Assembly: GCA_002306975.1 (NCBI GenBank)
Contig: DBTI01000143.1
Coordinates: forward strand, 1 to 18,406
Source: Ruminococcaceae bacterium UBA1320
GTDB taxonomy: Bacteria; Bacillota; Clostridia; Oscillospirales; Ethanoligenentaceae
Direction: 5' to 3'
Length of the DNA stretch: 18,406 bases
How positions within the stretch are numbered: the stretch's first letter is position 1; each line of letters opens with the position of its first letter. This document shows, piece after piece, positions 14,304 through 18,406 of this stretch. The notes under the pieces are model-generated. The model worked only from the letters and a program-made list of their open reading frames with translations. It did not search any database and was not told the DNA's origin. The translations under genes and the position numbers were made by a program.

Positions 14304-15194
14304 ATGAACAAGGATTTATTAAATCAGATACAGAATTTATACCAAACCTTTTCTAAAGGCCAAAAACACATAGCAAAGTTTATTATAGACCATTATGACA
14401 AAGCGGCATTTATGACTGCTTCCAAACTTGGCAGCATAGTTGGCGTAAGTGAATCTACAGTTGTAAGATTTGCTTCTGAACTTGGCTTTGAAGGTTACCC
14501 TCAGCTGCAGAAATCGCTTCAGGAGCTTATCAGGAATAAACTGACTTCGGTGCAGCGCATTGAGGTTTCGACCGACAGGCTCGGCGACGGCGATATATTT
14601 GAAAAGGTGCTTAATTCAGATATAGAAAAAATAAAGAAAACTGTCACCGAGCTTTCTCGTGATGACTTTAACGGAGCAGTAAGCGCAATTGTCGGCGCTA
14701 AAAATATTTATGTACTTGGAGTAAGGAGCTCAGCTGCGCTCGCAAGCTTTCTCGGGCTTTATTTCAATTACATATTCGACCATGTAATACTTGTAAACAC
14801 GACAAGCGGCAGCGAGGTTTTTGAGCAGATTATGCGTATCAACGAAAACGATGTAATAGTCGGCATCAGTTTTCCACGCTATTCTACTCGGACAGTAAAG
14901 GCAATGAAATTTGCTTCCGACCGCGGCGCAACGGTTGTTTCAATAACCGACAGCAAGATGTCTCCGCTTTACCGCTATTCAAGCTACAATCTTATTGCGA
15001 AAAGCGACATGGCGTCATTCGTTGATTCACTTGTTGCACCGCTCAGCCTTATCAACGCTCTTATTGTTGCCGTAGGGATTAAGTGCCAAGCTCAGGTCTA
15101 CAATACTTTTGCACAGCTTGAGCGTATATGGGACGAATATGAGGTCTATGACAAAAACGATGAAGAAAATCGTGGTGATGAAGATAAAGAGTGA
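14304..15194 (+). CDS. MurR/RpiR family transcriptional regulator with SIS domain
   Basis: The 296-residue regulator has an N-terminal RpiR helix-turn-helix domain (about 1-77; TASKLGSIVGVSESTVVRFASELGFEGY is the recognition region) and a C-terminal SIS domain (about 120-260) that binds phosphosugars in known members (VLGVRSSAA, then GISFPRYS in place of the usual SQSG-like loop). It ends in an acidic tail (DENDEENRGDEDKE-like charge pattern). The ATG at 14304 is preceded by GGGGTG at 14293-14298; an in-frame ATG at 14289 has no ribosome binding site. Its end overlaps the flavoprotein gene, so the two are co-transcribed. Its targets and ligand cannot be told, though self-regulation from the AT-rich region upstream is plausible. 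Confidence 0.9.
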   Translation: MNKDLLNQIQNLYQTFSKGQKHIAKFIIDHYDKAAFMTASKLGSIVGVSESTVVRFASELGFEGYPQLQKSLQELIRNKLTSVQRIEVSTDRLGDGDIFEKVLNSDIEKIKKTVTELSRDDFNGAVSAIVGAKNIYVLGVRSSAALASFLGLYFNYIFDHVILVNTTSGSEVFEQIMRINENDVIVGISFPRYSTRTVKAMKFASDRGATVVSITDSKMSPLYRYSSYNLIAKSDMASFVDSLVAPLSLINALIVAVGIKCQAQVYNTFAQLERIWDEYEVYDKNDEENRGDEDKE

Positions 15195-16431
15195 TGTTGT
15201 TGTAATAGGCGCGGGAGCAGCAGGTATGATGGCGGCAGGTCATGCCGCAAAACGCGGACTGGACGTTATATTGATTGAAAGAAATGATCGGCCCGGGCGC
15301 AAACTTATGATTACGGGCAAGGGCAGATGCAATCTGACGAACGACTGCAGCCTTAATGAGTTTATGGAAAATGTACCGTGGGGAGGAAAATTCCTTTACG
15401 GCGCTTTTTCACGCTTCGAACCGCGTGAAGTCATGGCGTTTTTCGAAGAGCTTGGCGTACCTCTTAAGGTTGAGCGGGGAAGACGTGTTTTCCCCCAATC
15501 TGACAAGGCAGTGAATATAGTTGACGCGCTGAAAAATTTTACAGTAAAAAGCGGCTGCCGCATGGTTCATGGCAGGGTTAAGTCGCTGATGATTAAAGAC
15601 AGCGTTGTGAGCGGTGTGAAACTTGAAAATGGAGATACAATAGAAGCACGTGCCGTAATTGTCTGCACAGGTGGCAAATCCTATTCTCAGACAGGCTCCA
15701 CAGGCGACGGCTATGACTTTGCACGGCAAGCGGGGCATACAGTGATGCCGCTTAGACCGTCGCTTATCCCGGTAGAAACGGTTGAGGAATGGCCGCGGGA
15801 TCTTCAAGGGCTTTCACTGCGCAATGTAACGCTTGAACTGCGTGAAGCAAAACGCAGCAAAGTGCTGTACAATGAGCTTGGCGAGATGCTTTTCACGCAT
15901 TTTGGCGTTACAGGGCCTCTTGTCCTCAGTGCAAGCGCACATATGAGAGATATTAAGGCGATTGAAAACGCGGGATATCATATTCACATCGACTTAAAGC
16001 CCGCGCTGTCAATCGAACAGCTTGATAAAAGACTTCAGCGCGATTTGTTGAAATATGCAAACCGCGATTTTATAAACAGCCTTGGCGAGCTTCTTCCGGC
16101 TAAGCTTATTCCTGTTTTTGCCTCATTGTCCGGAATAGCCCCGCAGACAAAAGCAAATCAAATTACAAAAGAACAGCGCCTTTCGGTTGCTAACCTTCTA
16201 AAAAATCTTAAACTTACCGTAAAAAGCCTAAGACCGATTGAAGAAGCGGTTGTTACCTCCGGCGGAGTAAAGTTAAGTGAGATTAATCCCTCAACAATGG
16301 AGTCAAAGCTTGTTTCGGGGCTTTATTTTGCGGGTGAAGTGATAGACGCAGACGCTTTCACAGGCGGATACAATTTGCAAATAGCATTTTGCACGGGGCA
16401 TTCGGCTGGCATGTCTGTGCTGGGCGAATAA
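15178..16431 (+). CDS. BaiN/HI0933-family FAD-dependent oxidoreductase
   Basis: The protein of about 417 residues is an FAD-binding flavoprotein of the HI0933/BaiN (YhiN-like) family, widespread but with physiological substrate mostly unknown. The FAD-binding Rossmann motif is VVVIGAGAAGMMAAG close to the N-terminus, then ERNDRPGRKLMITGKGRCNL, which is the family signature, then CTGGKSYSQTGSTGDG in the middle and GGYNLQIAFCTGH at the end for FAD closure. I prefer ATG 15178, which puts the Rossmann strand near the N-terminus; in-frame ATG codons at 15160 and 15148 are alternatives, and none has a strong ribosome binding site, fitting translational coupling with the overlapping regulator (17 bases). 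It heads the cluster with cmk, plsC and ispH, an order familiar in Clostridia. Confidence 0.9.
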   Translation: MKIKSDVVVIGAGAAGMMAAGHAAKRGLDVILIERNDRPGRKLMITGKGRCNLTNDCSLNEFMENVPWGGKFLYGAFSRFEPREVMAFFEELGVPLKVERGRRVFPQSDKAVNIVDALKNFTVKSGCRMVHGRVKSLMIKDSVVSGVKLENGDTIEARAVIVCTGGKSYSQTGSTGDGYDFARQAGHTVMPLRPSLIPVETVEEWPRDLQGLSLRNVTLELREAKRSKVLYNELGEMLFTHFGVTGPLVLSASAHMRDIKAIENAGYHIHIDLKPALSIEQLDKRLQRDLLKYANRDFINSLGELLPAKLIPVFASLSGIAPQTKANQITKEQRLSVANLLKNLKLTVKSLRPIEEAVVTSGGVKLSEINPSTMESKLVSGLYFAGEVIDADAFTGGYNLQIAFCTGHSAGMSVLGE

Positions 16432-16452
16432 TTATTGCGATTTCAAAACAAA

Positions 16453-16482
16453 CGGGAAAATTGGATTTCCCGCCGCAGGCGG
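16453..16482 (+). other. Two overlapping, mutually exclusive hairpins before cmk
   Basis: CGGGAAA (16453-16459) pairs with TTTCCCG (16466-16472), and CCGCC (16470-16474) pairs with GGCGG (16478-16482). They share 16470-16472 and so compete. No T run follows, so a plain terminator is unlikely. They could be an attenuation-like switch or just an mRNA processing or stability element between the flavoprotein gene and cmk. Confidence 0.4.
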
Positions 16483-16546
16483 AGTAGATAATAAAACTAT
16501 TTTAAAATTACAAAGACGTATAAAGAAACATGCAGGAGGAATTGAC

Positions 16547-17239
16547 ATGGCGAATGGACTTGGTTATTCCAAGCCTGTGAATATTGCAATCGACGGTCCG
16601 GCGGGCGCAGGCAAAAGCACCCTTTCAAAAATGCTTGCAGCGCGTCTTGGGTATATTTACGCAGACACAGGAGCATTATATCGTGCAATCGGGCTTTTTG
16701 CGCTTAGAAACGGTATTGACCCGTCTGACGCAGATGGCGTAAGCGCTCTTCTTTGCAAAACTGTTATAGAAATAAAGTTTAAGGACGGCAGTCAGCATGT
16801 TTATCAAAGCGGAGAAGACGTAAACGCGCTGATACGTTCACCGGAAGTTTCAATGGCTGCTTCGCAGGTTTCCGCAATACCGAAGGTTCGTGCTTTTCTG
16901 CTCGGTCTGCAAAAGGACCTTGCGGCTAAAAACAACGTGGTAATGGATGGGCGCGATATAGGAACGGTTGTTCTGCCCGACGCAAAAATCAAAATCTTTC
17001 TCACGGCATCTCCTGAGGATAGGGCAAGGCGCCGTTATGATGAAATGATAGCCCGCGGTGATACGGCGGATTATAATAAAGTGCTCGATGATATAAAAAA
17101 ACGTGACGCGGCGGATTCCGGGCGTGAAACGGCTCCTTTAAAACCGGCAGAGGATTCAATTTTGGTTGATACATCCGGCTTCGAGCTTGATAAGTCGCTT
17201 GAATTACTCATTTCAATAGTAAAGGAACATTTGACATGA
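16547..17239 (+). CDS. cmk: Cytidylate kinase
   Basis: CMP kinase phosphorylates CMP and dCMP with ATP in pyrimidine nucleotide salvage and supply. The 230-residue protein has the P-loop DGPAGAGKST at about 16-25, the CMP-binding DTGALYRAIG region at about 41-50, and MDGRDIGTVVLPDA, the bacterial CMP kinase signature, with the lid (RARRRYDEM) after it. The ATG at 16547 has an ideal ribosome binding site, AGGAGGA at 16534-16540, six bases upstream. Its last four bases overlap the start of plsC (ATGA). The assignment is firm. Confidence 0.97.
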   Translation: MANGLGYSKPVNIAIDGPAGAGKSTLSKMLAARLGYIYADTGALYRAIGLFALRNGIDPSDADGVSALLCKTVIEIKFKDGSQHVYQSGEDVNALIRSPEVSMAASQVSAIPKVRAFLLGLQKDLAAKNNVVMDGRDIGTVVLPDAKIKIFLTASPEDRARRRYDEMIARGDTADYNKVLDDIKKRDAADSGRETAPLKPAEDSILVDTSGFELDKSLELLISIVKEHLT

Positions 17240-17829
17240 ATGTTTACACAGTAGCAAGGACCACTCTAGCCCCGTTATTAAGATTAATATTCGGTGTTAA
17301 AAGGTCGGGTGAAAACAATCTGCCTTTGGCGGGAGGCGTGATTGTCTGCTGCAATCATCGCTCAAATTATGACGCTATAATACTTGGTGCGTCGTTAAAA
17401 CGCAATTTAAATTATATGGCAAAGGCTGAGCTTTTTAAAAATCCAATCGTACGGGGAATCGTAACTGCGTTCGGCGCTTTTCCGGTAAGGCGCGGCAGGG
17501 GTGACTCAGAAGCAATTAGAAAAGCGATAAATATAGTTAACGCGGGCAACGCACTCGCCATGTTTCCGGAGGGCAAGCGCCATAAAGAAGGCGGCATACC
17601 GCAAAGATTTAAATCAGGTACGGCTCTTGTTGCATTTAAAACACATGCGACAATTTTACCTGCGGCGATAGTAACCAAAGGAGCGGTGAGACCGTTTAAG
17701 CGTAATTTTGTAAAAGTGGGGAAACCTTTAAGTTATGAAGAACTCGGTTTTACCGATGGTGGCACTGAAAACCTCCACGCTGTGAGCGATATGCTGCATG
17801 ATAAGGTTGTAGAACTGATTAACAGCTAA
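17236..17829 (+). CDS. plsC: 1-acyl-sn-glycerol-3-phosphate acyltransferase (PlsC family)
   Basis: The enzyme adds the second acyl chain in phosphatidic acid synthesis at the membrane. The 197-residue protein has the acyltransferase motif HX4D as HRSNYD (H41, D46), the PVRRGRGD motif (about 82-89), the FPEGKRHKEG motif (109-118) and the proline of ILPAAI. One hydrophobic N-terminal segment is short. It starts at ATG 17236, overlapping the cmk stop, with AAAGGA at 17221-17226 as ribosome binding site, so translation is coupled to cmk. The cmk-plsC-ispH order is common in Clostridia. Confidence 0.94.
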   Translation: MNVYTVARTTLAPLLRLIFGVKRSGENNLPLAGGVIVCCNHRSNYDAIILGASLKRNLNYMAKAELFKNPIVRGIVTAFGAFPVRRGRGDSEAIRKAINIVNAGNALAMFPEGKRHKEGGIPQRFKSGTALVAFKTHATILPAAIVTKGAVRPFKRNFVKVGKPLSYEELGFTDGGTENLHAVSDMLHDKVVELINS

Positions 17830-17855
17830 TTCTGGCTTGGGAGTGAAATAAACCA

Positions 17856-18406
17856 TTGAAGGTTGAAGTGGCTAAATCCGCAGGTTTTTGTTTTGGCGTT
17901 GACCGCGCCGTAAACATGGTGAACGAGCTGCTTGATAAGGGCGAAAAGGTATGCACGCTGGGGCCTATTATCCATAATGAAAGGCTTGTTAAAGAGCTTG
18001 AAGCCAAGGGTGCCCACATTGTTGACAGCCCGTCACAGGTTGAAAATGACGAGACTCTGGTTATTCGTTCGCATGGCGTTGCATCGGAAGTTTATGAAAC
18101 AATTAAAAAAACCGGAGTGCGTTTTGCTGACGCCACCTGCCCGTTTGTCGCAAAAATTCATAAAATTGTCGGTGAAACTTCAAAAACCGGAGCAGTGATG
18201 ATAGCAGGTGACCCAAAGCATCCTGAGGTGCAGGGCATTACAAGCCACTGTAACGGCAGGTATTTTACGTTTCAGTCATTAGAGGAATTACAAAAGCTGA
18301 CAGAACAAAACCCGCAGCTTGTATCAGAAGCAATCTCAGTAGTGGCTCAAACTACATTTAATACTGAAATATGGGAAAAGTGCAATGATTTTATCAAAAA
18401 AGTATA
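17856..18406 (+). CDS. ispH: 4-hydroxy-3-methylbut-2-enyl diphosphate reductase, N-terminal part cut by the window end
   Basis: IspH is the [4Fe-4S] enzyme of the last step of the non-mevalonate isoprenoid pathway. The visible 183 codons begin MKVEVAKSAGFCFGVDRAV with cluster ligand Cys12, then IHN (His40), RSHG (His73), DATCP (Cys95) and GDPKHPEV (His122). The third cluster Cys lies beyond the end of the window. The start is TTG 17856; GGAG at 17840-17843 is 12 bases upstream, and no better start is in frame. It follows plsC by 26 bases. In some Clostridia IspH is fused to ribosomal protein S1; the C-terminus is out of view, so this cannot be judged here. Confidence 0.95.
   Translation, partial: MKVEVAKSAGFCFGVDRAVNMVNELLDKGEKVCTLGPIIHNERLVKELEAKGAHIVDSPSQVENDETLVIRSHGVASEVYETIKKTGVRFADATCPFVAKIHKIVGETSKTGAVMIAGDPKHPEVQGITSHCNGRYFTFQSLEELQKLTEQNPQLVSEAISVVAQTTFNTEIWEKCNDFIKKV

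Overview
The window looks like the chromosome of a Gram-positive, low-to-medium G+C anaerobe of the class Clostridia, probably an uncultured member near the Oscillospiraceae/Ruminococcaceae. This rests on the lon-engB order, a glmS ribozyme ahead of glmS, a membrane pyrophosphatase, the order flavoprotein-cmk-plsC-ispH, strong purine-rich ribosome binding sites and frequent TTG starts. No rRNA, tRNA, CRISPR array or insertion sequence was seen. The lineage is an inference from protein character and gene order, not from a search.

Left part (1-3300, + strand): the 3' end of lon, engB (ribosome assembly GTPase), lysA (last step of lysine synthesis, broken by an in-frame TAA) and a hypoxanthine/uracil-type DNA glycosylase. 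The first ~315 bases of lon differ from everything after them: about 66% G+C over bases 1-300, almost every codon ending in G or C, and a proteobacterial-style protein sequence. The window edge therefore looks like a chimeric join.

Middle (3300-11700): a small zinc-ribbon/coiled-coil protein with its own promoter and a terminator; an MFS exporter; a convergent small gene of a family also found in phages; then glmS, preceded by a sigma-A promoter and a complete glmS self-cleaving ribozyme, so that glucosamine-6-phosphate can shut off its own synthesis. After it lies a two-gene XpaC-TelA operon with its own near-consensus promoter and visibly higher G+C than its neighbours, then a HAD-family phosphatase ending in a strong bidirectional terminator.

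Right part (11700-18406): hppA on the minus strand, a proton-pumping pyrophosphatase with the lysine that marks potassium-independent enzymes. Across a 407-base AT-rich divergent region lies a + strand cluster: an RpiR/SIS regulator overlapping a BaiN/HI0933-type flavoprotein, then cmk, plsC and the start of ispH, which is cut off by the window end.

Most of the window is ordinary core metabolism. The points worth a second look are the chimeric lon, the lysA nonsense codon, the ribozyme architecture, the XpaC-TelA island with a dyad inside its promoter spacer, and two small unassigned genes.
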